A stretch of 64,000 nucleotides of DNA from Christiangramia aestuarii (GTDB lineage Bacteria > Bacteroidota > Bacteroidia > Flavobacteriales > Flavobacteriaceae). Each line of letters opens with the position of its first letter. Positions within the stretch are counted from its first letter, which is position 1. The notes beneath the pieces were generated by a model. That model had not been told where the DNA came from and did not search any database. It saw nothing but the letters and a program-made list of their open reading frames with translations. The DNA lies in NCBI RefSeq assembly GCF_009735585.1, contig NZ_VJVW01000001.1:481698-545697 (forward strand). The letters run 5' to 3'. The position numbers were made by a program, and so were the translations under genes. Positions 1-8,493 of the stretch are shown here, one piece after another.

Positions 1-2
1 AG

Positions 3-1937
3 GTCTTTGAAATTGGACTTACCCCTAACCGTGCCGATGCCATGAGCCACTGGGGTGTTGCCCGCGACCTGAAAGCAGGTTACCAGCAAAAGGGACAGCA
101 AATGGAGCTTATCACCCCTTCGGTAAGCAGTTTTCATGTAGATAATAGAAGTCTAAGAATCCAGATAAAGGTTGAAGATTCTAACCTGGCGCCGCGATAC
201 TGCGGGGTAAGCCTTTCAGAAGTGAAAGTAAAAGAATCTCCAAAATGGTTACAAAACAGGTTAAAAGCCATTGGGATCACCCCAAAAAATAATGTGGTAG
301 ATGCCACCAACTACGTGATGCACGAGTTAGGGCAGCCATTGCATGCGTTCGATGCCGGCAAGATCGCCGGGAACGAGATCAATGTAAAGACCCTGCCATC
401 GGGCACTAAGTTCACCACCCTAGACGAGGTAGAAAGAGAATTACACGAGGAAGATCTTATGATCTGCGATGCTGAAAAACCACTTTGTATCGCCGGGGTA
501 TTTGGCGGAATTGGCAGTGGGGTAACCGAAAACACTACCCAGGTATTCCTGGAAAGTGCCTATTTTAATCCGGTAAGCGTTCGTAAAACTGCCAAAAGGC
601 ATGCGATAAACACCGATGCTTCTTTCAGGTTCGAAAGAGGTATCGACATCAACTCGGTTGAGTACGCGCTAAAACGTGCGGCACTGCTTATCAAGGAAAT
701 TGCAGATGCAGAGATCACCAGCGATATCGACGATCTCTATTTTAAAAAAATCGAGGATTTCCAGGTGTTCTTAACTTTTGAAAAGGTAAACAAACTTATT
801 GGGGAGAACCTGGAACAGGAAACCATTAAATCTATACTTGCCTCTCTCGAGATCAGGGTTAATAACGTGACCGAAACCGGGATGGGACTTACGATCCCTT
901 CTTACCGCGTGGACGTACAGCGCGAATCTGATGTGATCGAGGAGATCTTAAGGGTTTACGGATATAATAATATCAAGTTTGGAGATAAGCTTAGCCTTTC
1001 GGTGGCCAATTCATCTAAGTTTGAAGATTACAAGATACAGAACCTCATCGCCAGGCAATTGATCGGTCAGGGATTCTATGAGACCATGGCTAACTCCTTA
1101 ACTACTTCTAATTACAATAAGCTGAGTGAAGAGTTAAAGAATGAGTACCAGGTAGAAATGCTTAACCCGCTAAGCCAGGACCTTTCTGTGCTAAGGCAGA
1201 GCATGCTTTTCTCTGGTCTTGAGGCCATCAGTTACAACATTAATAGAAAGCGCAGCAATATCAGGATCTTTGAATTCGGAAAGACCTACCACTCTTTTGT
1301 TAGCGGCAGAGAGGAGAAAAAGCACCTTTCCCTGTTCATTTCTGGGGCTAGAACTTCTGAAAGCTGGAACGAAGTACCGGGCAACGGAAACTTTTTCTAC
1401 CTGAAAGGAGTGATCAATTCCATTTTTGAAAAACTTGGAGTGAAAGATCTGAAGCTGAAATCGGCAAAAAGCGATATCTTCTCTGAAGGCCTGCAATTAA
1501 GTAATAAGAAATCTAAACTGGTAGAATTTGGAGTGGTTAAGAAATCTGTTCTTAAGAAGTTCGATATAGACCAGGAAGTGATCTTTGCAGATTTCAACTG
1601 GGATGAGGTGATCGAGATTACCAAGCAGCAAAAGACCAGCTACGCTCCTATTCCAAAGTATCCAAGCGTAAGAAGGGATTTTGCCTTGCTTCTGGACCAG
1701 TCGGTCACTTATGATGAGATCGAGCAGATCGCCAGGCAGACCGAAAAGAAAATGCTCACCGATGTTAACCTTTTTGATGTTTACGAAGGTAAAAATCTTC
1801 CGGAAGGCAAGAAAAGTTATGCGGTTAGTTTTATGTTCCAGGATGAGAACAAAACCCTTACCGATAAGCAGGTGGACAAAATGATGAAAAAGCTCCAGCA
1901 CAGGTTCGAAAAAGAACTCAAGGCTGAATTGAGATAA
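3..1937 (+). CDS. pheT: Phenylalanyl-tRNA synthetase beta subunit, 5' truncated by window
   Basis: Beta chain of the alpha2-beta2 enzyme that charges tRNA-Phe. The reading frame is open from base 3, so the true start lies upstream; 644 residues are present against roughly 800 for the family, so the N-terminal tRNA-binding-like domain is mostly missing. The first visible residues (FEIGLTPNRADAMSHWG) are the conserved PheT stretch leading into the B3/B4 editing region. A B5 region follows and the last ~95 residues form the anticodon-binding FDX-ACB domain (KYPSVRRDFALL near its start). The gene ends in a strong hairpin terminator directly after the stop. pheS is not in view. Identification is firm. 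Confidence 0.95.
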   Translation, partial: VFEIGLTPNRADAMSHWGVARDLKAGYQQKGQQMELITPSVSSFHVDNRSLRIQIKVEDSNLAPRYCGVSLSEVKVKESPKWLQNRLKAIGITPKNNVVDATNYVMHELGQPLHAFDAGKIAGNEINVKTLPSGTKFTTLDEVERELHEEDLMICDAEKPLCIAGVFGGIGSGVTENTTQVFLESAYFNPVSVRKTAKRHAINTDASFRFERGIDINSVEYALKRAALLIKEIADAEITSDIDDLYFKKIEDFQVFLTFEKVNKLIGENLEQETIKSILASLEIRVNNVTETGMGLTIPSYRVDVQRESDVIEEILRVYGYNNIKFGDKLSLSVANSSKFEDYKIQNLIARQLIGQGFYETMANSLTTSNYNKLSEELKNEYQVEMLNPLSQDLSVLRQSMLFSGLEAISYNINRKRSNIRIFEFGKTYHSFVSGREEKKHLSLFISGARTSESWNEVPGNGNFFYLKGVINSIFEKLGVKDLKLKSAKSDIFSEGLQLSNKKSKLVEFGVVKKSVLKKFDIDQEVIFADFNWDEVIEITKQQKTSYAPIPKYPSVRRDFALLLDQSVTYDEIEQIARQTEKKMLTDVNLFDVYEGKNLPEGKKSYAVSFMFQDENKTLTDKQVDKMMKKLQHRFEKELKAELR

Positions 1938-1972
1938 TAAAAAAACCGTGTGAGCTTCACACGGTTTTTTTT
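1938..1972. terminator. Bidirectional rho-independent terminator
   Basis: Perfect inverted repeat ACCGTGTGA / TCACACGGT flanked by A6 and T8, starting at the first base after the pheT stop. The run of T on either strand suits termination of pheT and of the convergent DUF4136 gene. Confidence 0.9.
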
Positions 1973-1986
1973 GACATCTAGAATTC

Positions 1987-2586
1987 CTAGAACTGCTCTT
2001 TGAATATGTCGTCTATATATTCCCTTATTTCTCGTTGCATACGCCTGCTTCCTATATTTTCTTCGGAAGTACCTCTCCAGAGAATTTCGTTGGTCCTTCT
2101 GTCTATGAGATCTATCACGATAGAACGTTCCCGGTAAGGCACCTGGGCCACCCGTGGTCCGTTCAGGCGTTGTATGGTAAAATAGTTCTCATACATGAAA
2201 TCCTGGTAATAGGGTCCTACATAATGCCCTGGACGATAATACGGATAATTGGTATAAACGGGATTTGCGTTCACTGCCACTTTTTCGTCGAACATTGGAT
2301 GAAAATGTACCAGTACATCTGGAGTTCTCTGGTCCAGCACAAAACCTTCATCGCGCATATTGGCATTAATGGTTTCCACGATCACCTGCTGAATAGCTTC
2401 ATTTTCCAGCTCCCGGTTAATGATGGTATCCTTATTAGGCAAAAAGGCATAGGTATTATAAGATTTAAGTTTTTTTAGATCATCTTTAGCTGAAGGTCCG
2501 CTTGAACCGCAGGACGCCAGCAAAATGCTTACTAGCATGATAAATGAACCTAATTTTAGAAATTTCATAGCTTTAAGATTTTTCAT
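1987..2586 (-). CDS. DUF4136 family lipoprotein
   Basis: Predicted outer-envelope lipoprotein: a basic N-terminus, a hydrophobic stretch and a lipobox LLASC followed by GSSG. The remainder fits the DUF4136 family: an early 'SYNTYAFLP' strand, a glycine/tyrosine/proline-rich middle segment and a final 'IVIDLIDRRTNEILWRGTSEENI' region ending in a helix. The molecular role of the family is unknown. I chose the ATG at 2586; an internal ATG at 2568 gives a shorter, equally good lipoprotein signal and may be the real start. The upstream TTG at 2595 is rejected. Convergent with pheT and alone on its strand. Confidence 0.8.
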   Translation of the reverse strand: MKNLKAMKFLKLGSFIMLVSILLASCGSSGPSAKDDLKKLKSYNTYAFLPNKDTIINRELENEAIQQVIVETINANMRDEGFVLDQRTPDVLVHFHPMFDEKVAVNANPVYTNYPYYRPGHYVGPYYQDFMYENYFTIQRLNGPRVAQVPYRERSIVIDLIDRRTNEILWRGTSEENIGSRRMQREIREYIDDIFKEQF

Positions 2587-2655
2587 TTTAGTCAAAATAA
2601 CCTGAATGCTTTTAAATGGAAAACGCTCAGGCTAAATTTGACTTTTATTTAACGG

Positions 2656-2680
2656 AAAAAGCGGCCTGAAGCCGCTTTTT
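2656..2680 (-). terminator. Rho-independent terminator of the fasciclin gene
   Basis: Stem GCGGC...GCCGC with flanking A5/T5, 28 bases past the stop of the minus-strand fasciclin-domain gene. Confidence 0.8.
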
Positions 2681-2707
2681 GTGATTCAATTAAATTTTTA
2701 TCGAAAC

Positions 2708-3268
2708 TTATGGTAACAAAACGCCATCTATCACGTGTATCACCCCGTTAGACTGGTTCACATTTGCCTGGGTAACGGTGGCCACCTTTCCGTTAGCATC
2801 TTTCAGCTTCACCTTATCACCATCTAACATAGCATATAGTTTTTCGCCATTTACGGTGGTAAAAGTGGCTTTTCCATTTCCTTTTTTGATCGCATCAACA
2901 ATATCTCCGGCTTTATAATCTCCGGCAAGCACATGATATGTTAATACCCCTTGTAGTTTAGTTTTGTTCTCTTCTTTTAGCAGTGTATCTACAGTTCCAT
3001 CTGGCAGCGCATTAAAAGCAGTATTCGTAGGAGCAAATACGGTGAACGGGCCTTCACTTGATAGAACATCAACCAGGTCGGCAGCTTTTACCGCGGCAAC
3101 CAGCGTAGTGTGATCTTTAGAATTTACCGCGTTTTCTACAATATTCTTGGTAGAATACATCTCGGCTCCTCCAACCATATTGGTCTCTGCACTTGTGGTT
3201 TGCCCGTTGGCCATAATTCCAGCAAAAAGGAAAATACTTAACAGGCTGAATAATTTTAAATTTTTCAT
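2708..3268 (-). CDS. Secreted fasciclin (FAS1) domain protein
   Basis: An N-terminal signal peptide (MKNLKLFSLLSIFLF..ANGQ) is followed by one FAS1/beta-Ig-H3 domain from about residue 40 to the end. Diagnostic pieces are 'GPFTVFAPTNTAFNALP' (H1 box), 'YHVLAGDY', and the terminal 'NGVIHVIDGVLLP' (H2 box). FAS1 proteins are secreted or surface adhesion-type proteins; in Bacteroidetes single-domain copies are common and uncharacterised. ATG start with the signal peptide immediately following. It stands alone between an upstream divergent gene and its own terminator. Confidence 0.9.
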   Translation of the reverse strand: MKNLKLFSLLSIFLFAGIMANGQTTSAETNMVGGAEMYSTKNIVENAVNSKDHTTLVAAVKAADLVDVLSSEGPFTVFAPTNTAFNALPDGTVDTLLKEENKTKLQGVLTYHVLAGDYKAGDIVDAIKKGNGKATFTTVNGEKLYAMLDGDKVKLKDANGKVATVTQANVNQSNGVIHVIDGVLLP

Positions 3269-3459
3269 ATCAATAGTTTTAATGATTTATATAGAAAGTT
3301 ACGCTGAAGCAGCTTAGACGGTTTTTAAATTAGGGCTAATTGGCATAGAATTAACAGCTGTAGAGCCTGAAGCAGGCTGTTAATTTCCTGTTTTTGAGTG
3401 GTCTCAGATTGTAATTCTAAGCTTAATTGTCTAATTTAGTGGAGCTAAAGAAAAAGAAA

Positions 3460-4185
3460 ATGAAGTTGAGAATTCCCCGCACCAATTTAGAAAAGCAGCT
3501 CCTTAAAATTCGAGATAAAAAGACCTCTGAACAGCAATTACTGGAACAGGTTGAGAAAATTCTGGCCGAAGCCGGAAAAAAGGATGAAGAGATCTTTAAG
3601 GAATTAGAAGCCGGCCAGGGAATAGATCGAAATGACTTCAATTTTGACCTGCTGGAAACCCACAGGATCTTTCACCTGGACGATATTTATCAGATCTGTA
3701 TCGATTACCGCCTTCGTTTTCTTGATTCAAAATTCTTTAAAGCTAAAATTCCGTATGAAGCGGTGATGGAGGTAAATAGACTCGAGAAAGCCCATGAAAC
3801 CACTTTGAGGGGTTTTAAGATCGTTGCCCCCTCGAAATTGTTCAAACTTGAAAATGCCGATGATCCGCTGCTCTTCGCTCCTATTGGCAATGATTACTAT
3901 TACCTTATCCATAAATGGGGCAATGACCTGCATCCTTTCAGAAAGATGATCATGTGGCCTTTCAAGACCCTGGAAAATTTCGTGGTCTTACTGCTGGCCA
4001 TCAGTTTTCTTACCGCGCTGCTAATCCCTGATGGATTATTCTCTCAACAGCAAAGCACTACAGAATTCTTTATGGTCTTCTTTTTTATCTTTAAGTGGTT
4101 TGCAGGACTATCCATTTTTTATGGCTTTAAAATGGGAAAAAACTTCAATACAGCCATTTGGGACAGCAAGTTCTACAATGCTTAG
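3460..4185 (+). CDS. Hypothetical two-pass membrane protein
   Basis: I do not recognise the family. The first ~70 residues are charged and probably coiled (KRxxE-rich, LEKQLLKIRDKKTSEQ). A mixed alpha/beta domain follows, containing 'DDPLLFAPIGNDYYYLIHKWGNDLHPFR'. The C-terminus has two hydrophobic segments (about residues 175-195 and 210-230) ending in 'FNTAIWDSKFYNA'. The ATG at 3460 is preferred; an upstream TTG at 3427 would add 11 lysine-rich residues. It is probably cotranscribed with the two small genes downstream. Function unknown. Confidence 0.7.
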   Translation: MKLRIPRTNLEKQLLKIRDKKTSEQQLLEQVEKILAEAGKKDEEIFKELEAGQGIDRNDFNFDLLETHRIFHLDDIYQICIDYRLRFLDSKFFKAKIPYEAVMEVNRLEKAHETTLRGFKIVAPSKLFKLENADDPLLFAPIGNDYYYLIHKWGNDLHPFRKMIMWPFKTLENFVVLLLAISFLTALLIPDGLFSQQQSTTEFFMVFFFIFKWFAGLSIFYGFKMGKNFNTAIWDSKFYNA

Positions 4186-4258
4186 AAAGTTAATTTCCGT
4201 TTAAAAAGTTAAGATTGCTACTACCTAATTCGTATTTTAGGGATGTAAACCTTAACCA

Positions 4259-4513
4259 ATGAGTGACGAAGACAACTATAGCTACAAAAGGGTCTATACC
4301 GGCCCTGAAACCAACGTACAGTATTTACAGGAATTATTTGAAAAGGAAGGAATTCATTCCCGGGTAAGGAATGATTTCGACTCCGGCCTGCGGGCAGGTT
4401 TCGGAGGCGGACTTCCGGGCCAGGTACTTCTTTTTGTTCTGGAGAAAGATCTCGAGCAGGCAGTAGAAATAGCCAGGACCACTTTCCCTAAAGACTTCAA
4501 GGATGAACAGTGA
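4259..4513 (+). CDS. DUF2007 domain small protein
   Basis: An 84-residue soluble protein matching the DUF2007 (putative signal-transducing, PII-like fold) pattern: an N-terminal 'YKRVYTGPETNVQYLQELFEKEGI' strand-helix, a glycine-rich loop 'GFGGGLPGQVLLFV', and a helix rich in E/A ('DLEQAVEIARTTF'). Such proteins are small ligand- or protein-binding modules of unknown partner. It overlaps the next gene by 11 bases in a different frame, which suggests translational coupling. Confidence 0.75.
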   Translation: MSDEDNYSYKRVYTGPETNVQYLQELFEKEGIHSRVRNDFDSGLRAGFGGGLPGQVLLFVLEKDLEQAVEIARTTFPKDFKDEQ

Positions 4514-4712
4514 AGAGCCGCTTGAAGGGCATGAAAAACCTCAACGCAATATCTGGAATCTTGTCCTGGGACTCGTCTTCCTGGCTTATGGAAGTTTCAG
4601 GCTTTACCAGAAATCCCAGGCTGTGGAAACAGATAGTTTCGGGATCATTCTGGCCATTGGTTTTATAGCCTTTGGAATCTATGATCTTTATAAATACTAC
4701 AAGGGAATATAA
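4503..4712 (+). CDS. Small two-pass membrane protein
   Basis: A 69-residue protein with a charged N-terminus and two hydrophobic helices (about residues 18-34 'NLVLGLVFLAYGSFRLY' and 46-62 'FGIILAIGFIAFGIYDLY'). It overlaps the DUF2007 gene by 11 bases, so the two are likely translated together and may interact. No family recognised. The ATG sits inside the end of the upstream gene. Confidence 0.7.
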   Translation: MNSEEPLEGHEKPQRNIWNLVLGLVFLAYGSFRLYQKSQAVETDSFGIILAIGFIAFGIYDLYKYYKGI

Positions 4713-4738
4713 AAAAAGCTCCGCCAGAAGCGGAGCTT
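4710..4738 (-). terminator. Rho-independent terminator of fabH
   Basis: Stem AAGCTCCGC / GCGGAGCTT with a seven-T tract on the minus strand, just past the fabH stop. The plus-strand T tract is weak, so it mainly serves fabH. Confidence 0.8.
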
Positions 4739-4744
4739 GTTATT

Positions 4745-5755
4745 TTACCATTTAATGATTGCACTACCCCAGGTAAATCCACTACCAAAAGCGGCAAGCA
4801 CCACTATATCTTCATCTTTGATCTTTCCTTCTTCCCAGGCCTCGGTAAGGGCGATAGGGATAGAAGCGGCGGTAGTATTACCGTATCTCTGAATGTTATT
4901 ATAAACCTTGTCGTCTGAAAGTCTGAATTTCTGCTGCACGAATTGCGAGATTCTGAGATTCGCCTGGTGAGGAATAAGCATATCTATATCTGAAACCTCA
5001 AGCCCGTTCGCCTGTAAGCCTTCATTAATGACTTCAGAAAAACGCTGGATGGCATTTTTGAAAACGAACTGCCCGTTCATATATGGGTAATAGGGAATAT
5101 CATCTCCCTGAGGGTTCTCGGCAATGATTTCTGGCACCCAATGCTCCGTACTTGGTCCTTTTAAAGAAAGTTCTAGGGCATGTTTACCTTCAGAATGCAA
5201 ATGCGTGGAAAGTACCCCCTGACCGTTATGATCACTCCTGGTAAGCACGGCGGCACCGGCGCCATCTCCGAAGATCACTGAAACAGAGCGGCCACGAGTA
5301 GTGAAATCTAATCCTCCACTATGGTTCTCGCTACCTATTAAAAGAACGTTCTTATACATTCCCGTCTTGATGAACTGATCTGCCACAGACAGGCCATAAA
5401 TAAAACCACTACACTGGTTTCTAACATCAAGGGCCGGACAAGTATCTATCTCCAACATTTCCTGCACCTGAACTCCACAGCCAGGAAAATAATAGTCCGG
5501 GCTCAGGGTAGCGAATACTATAAGGTCTATATCATCTTTTGAAATTCCAGATCTTTCAATGGCGATCTTAGCAGCTTTCACTCCCATGGTGGCGGTAGTG
5601 TTCCCATCTCCTTTTTTAATATGTCTTCTTTCCTTGATTCCTGTACGCTCGGTGATCCATTCATCATTCGTGTCCATCAATTTAGACAGATCATCGTTCG
5701 TCACTATGTTTTCAGGGACATATTTTCCTAATCCTGCAATTTTTGTTTGATACAT
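4745..5755 (-). CDS. fabH: Beta-ketoacyl-ACP synthase III
   Basis: Condenses acyl-CoA with malonyl-ACP to start fatty acid synthesis in the cytoplasm. At 336 residues it has the usual family length. The catalytic triad is visible: Cys115 in 'DVRNQCSGF', His in 'LIPHQANLRI', and Asn in 'QRYGNTTAAS'. The N-terminus ('AGLGKYVPENIVTNDDL') and C-terminal glycine-rich 'FGSGFTWGSAIIKW' are standard. Many Bacteroidetes have several fabH copies; this one stands apart from rpmF/plsX, so it could be a secondary copy using a particular primer acyl-CoA. ATG start. Confidence 0.9.
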   Translation of the reverse strand: MYQTKIAGLGKYVPENIVTNDDLSKLMDTNDEWITERTGIKERRHIKKGDGNTTATMGVKAAKIAIERSGISKDDIDLIVFATLSPDYYFPGCGVQVQEMLEIDTCPALDVRNQCSGFIYGLSVADQFIKTGMYKNVLLIGSENHSGGLDFTTRGRSVSVIFGDGAGAAVLTRSDHNGQGVLSTHLHSEGKHALELSLKGPSTEHWVPEIIAENPQGDDIPYYPYMNGQFVFKNAIQRFSEVINEGLQANGLEVSDIDMLIPHQANLRISQFVQQKFRLSDDKVYNNIQRYGNTTAASIPIALTEAWEEGKIKDEDIVVLAAFGSGFTWGSAIIKW

Positions 5756-5889
5756 GGATGTTTTTTATGAAATTAAAAACTAATCTTATTAAATTTAAGC
5801 AAATTGTAAAAAAACGGACGCGCAATATACTAAACATTAACATTCCTTCAGTTTTTGTCGCGTTTTAAATTTAAACTAAAACCTATTTT

Positions 5890-8364
5890 ATGAACCGAAT
5901 TGTTATTTGTCTTTCGGCATGCTTTCTATTCCTTTCGGGAATGTTCGCCCAGGAAAATCTGGATTATCAAAAACCACCTAAAGAGATCCTGGAGCTTATT
6001 GATGTTCCCCTGGCTCCTGCCACCATCCTGGACAGCGATGCTGAAATGATGACCTTCCTTTACCGCGACCAGTTTAAAAGTATTGCTGAATTAAGTGAAA
6101 CCGAGATGCGCCTTGGCGGGTTAAGGATTAATCCCGTAACCAATATTAACAGCCGGGCTCGGTATTACAACAACCTGAAGGTAAAGCAGATCGATGCGGA
6201 ACAGCCTACTCAAGTAAAAGGATTGCCAGACGCTCCAAGACTTACCAATTTCGCCTGGTCACCAGATGAATCCATGATCGCTTTCACCCATACCACCGCT
6301 AAGGGAGTAGAACTTTGGGTACTGAATGTAAAGGAGGCAACCACGAAAAAGCTTACCGATGCACATATCAATGCGAACATGAGAAGTACCGTGAACTGGT
6401 TCAGGGATAATTCTGCCTTGCTCGTCACCATGCTTCCTGCAGACAGGAAGGAACTGATAGATACCGAAACTTCTGTTCCTACCGGGCCTACGATCTCTGT
6501 AAGTGATGGAAAAGAAGCACAGAACCGTACCTACCAGGATCTTTTAAAGAATCCTAATGACGAATACAACTTTGAACAGCTAGCCAGGTCTGAACTTATC
6601 AAGGTAAACCTAGACGGTACCTCTTCAAAATGGATGAAACCTAAAATGTACAGCGATATTTCATTTTCGCCAGATGGTGAATATGTGATGATCACCAACA
6701 TCAAAAAACCTTTCTCCTACCTGGTGCCTTACTACAGGTTCCCTTCAGAAACTAACGTATATACCCGAACTGGAAAACTGGTAAGCAAGATAAATGATGT
6801 GCCTTTGATCGAGGATCTTCCTAAAGGATTTATGGCAGAGCGTACCGGGAAAAGAGATTTCCAATGGCGGGACGATAAGCCGGCAAGCCTGGTCTATGTG
6901 GAGGCCCTTGATGGCGGAGATCCCGAGGAGGAAGCTGATTATCGCGATGAATTTTTTCAACTGGAAGCTCCTTTTAAAGGTGAAGGTAAATCGCTTCTTA
7001 AAGTAAAGAACCGCGCCAGCAGAATTCTATGGGCAGAGGAAAACCTGGCCATAGCCAGCGATTACTGGTGGAATACCAGGAACACCAAAACTTATGTTTT
7101 TGATCCTGCTGACGCTTCTGAAGAGCCTAAGATCATTTTCGACAGGAATTACCAAGATGTATACAGTGATCCGGGAAATTTCGTGACCAGGAAAAATAAA
7201 TTTGGTAAAAGCGTTTTAAAATTAGACGGTGATGATGCTTTTCTACTGGGAGCCGGATATACTGAAGAAGGACAATTCCCCTTTGTAGACAAAATAGATC
7301 TTGATGATGGCGATACCGAAAGACTTTACCAGTCTGAATTTAAGGATAAAAAGGAAACGCTGGTAGAGGCCCTGGATATTGAAGATGGAAAAATCCTGGT
7401 AAGAATCGAATCTTCGGTTGAATATCCAAACTACTACATTCGCGATATCGATGCTAATAATGAGCTTACACAGATCACGTCTTTTGAAAATCCATTCAAG
7501 AGCCTTGAAGAGGTAAGCAAGGAGGTGATCAGTTATAAAAGGGAAGATGGCCTGGAATTGAATGCCACGCTTTACCTTCCGGCGGGTTACGATAAAGAAA
7601 ATCCTGAAAAATTACCGATGTTCATGTGGGCTTATCCGCGTGAGTTCAAGGATAAGAATTCGGCTTCTCAAAATACTTCCAACGCCAACGAATTCACCTA
7701 TCCTTACTATGGTTCTCCTATTTACTGGGTGAACCGCGGTTATGTTGTGCTGGACGACGCTTCTTTCCCAATCGTGGGTGAAGGTGATGAAGAACCAAAC
7801 GACACATTTAGAAAACAATTGGTGGCCAATGCTAAAGCGGCCATAGATGCTGTTGACGAAATGGGATATGTAGACCGTGACCGGGTTGCCGTGGGTGGCC
7901 ATAGTTACGGAGCTTTCATGACGGCTAACCTGCTCTCACATTCCGATCTTTTTGCAGCAGGAATCGCCAGAAGTGGTGCCTATAACCGAACCCTGACCCC
8001 TTTTGGTTTCCAGAGTGAGGAAAGAAGTTACTGGGAAGCACCAGAGGTCTATAACACCATGTCCCCTTTCATGCACACAGATAAGATGAAAACCCCTTTA
8101 TTGCTTATTCATGGAGAAGCCGATAATAATTCGGGAACTTACCCTATGCAGAGCGAGCGCTATTTCAACGCCCTAAAAGGACTTGGTGCTACGGCCAGAC
8201 TGGTAATGCTACCTAAGGAAAGTCATGGCTACAGCGCAAAAGAATCTGTTCTGCATGTCCTGTGGGAACAGGATCGCTGGCTGGAAAAATATGTGAAGAA
8301 CAAGAAAGAGAATAAAGAAGATGAGCCAAAAGAACAGGAGCTCCAGGAAACCCCGGGAAATTAG
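5890..8364 (+). CDS. S9 family (prolyl-oligopeptidase type) serine peptidase, exported
   Basis: An 824-residue peptidase with a signal peptide (MNRIVICLSACFLFLSGMFAQ), so periplasmic or outer-envelope. The first ~550 residues form the beta-propeller ('FAWSPDESMIAFTHT', 'DISFSPDGEYVMI'). The alpha/beta hydrolase domain follows, with nucleophile Ser672 in 'GGHSYGAF', a likely Asp in 'LLIHGEADNNSGT' and His779 in 'KESHGYSAKES'. The architecture resembles S9D glutamyl endopeptidases/acylaminoacyl peptidases. The lysine/glutamate-rich C-terminal tail after residue 795 is unusual and probably disordered. A monocistronic gene with its own terminator. Confidence 0.88.
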   Translation: MNRIVICLSACFLFLSGMFAQENLDYQKPPKEILELIDVPLAPATILDSDAEMMTFLYRDQFKSIAELSETEMRLGGLRINPVTNINSRARYYNNLKVKQIDAEQPTQVKGLPDAPRLTNFAWSPDESMIAFTHTTAKGVELWVLNVKEATTKKLTDAHINANMRSTVNWFRDNSALLVTMLPADRKELIDTETSVPTGPTISVSDGKEAQNRTYQDLLKNPNDEYNFEQLARSELIKVNLDGTSSKWMKPKMYSDISFSPDGEYVMITNIKKPFSYLVPYYRFPSETNVYTRTGKLVSKINDVPLIEDLPKGFMAERTGKRDFQWRDDKPASLVYVEALDGGDPEEEADYRDEFFQLEAPFKGEGKSLLKVKNRASRILWAEENLAIASDYWWNTRNTKTYVFDPADASEEPKIIFDRNYQDVYSDPGNFVTRKNKFGKSVLKLDGDDAFLLGAGYTEEGQFPFVDKIDLDDGDTERLYQSEFKDKKETLVEALDIEDGKILVRIESSVEYPNYYIRDIDANNELTQITSFENPFKSLEEVSKEVISYKREDGLELNATLYLPAGYDKENPEKLPMFMWAYPREFKDKNSASQNTSNANEFTYPYYGSPIYWVNRGYVVLDDASFPIVGEGDEEPNDTFRKQLVANAKAAIDAVDEMGYVDRDRVAVGGHSYGAFMTANLLSHSDLFAAGIARSGAYNRTLTPFGFQSEERSYWEAPEVYNTMSPFMHTDKMKTPLLLIHGEADNNSGTYPMQSERYFNALKGLGATARLVMLPKESHGYSAKESVLHVLWEQDRWLEKYVKNKKENKEDEPKEQELQETPGN

Positions 8365-8390
8365 ATAGTGATTCCCATAAATAAATAAAT

Positions 8391-8421
8391 AAAGATCCCC
8401 GGCGAATTGCCGGGGATCTTT
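8391..8421 (+). terminator. Rho-independent terminator after the S9 peptidase
   Basis: Perfect 13-base stem AAAGATCCCCGGC / GCCGGGGATCTTT with a five-base loop, followed by TGTTTT. Confidence 0.85.
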
Positions 8422-8493
8422 GTTTTAAAGAAAGAAAGCGCAACCACTAGAACGTGACCACGCTTTCTAACAACCTAACCAATAAATCAACCA

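Noticed and set aside
2035-2478. Open frame of 147 codons on the plus strand
   Set aside because: Antisense to the DUF4136 lipoprotein gene, with biased composition; a shadow.
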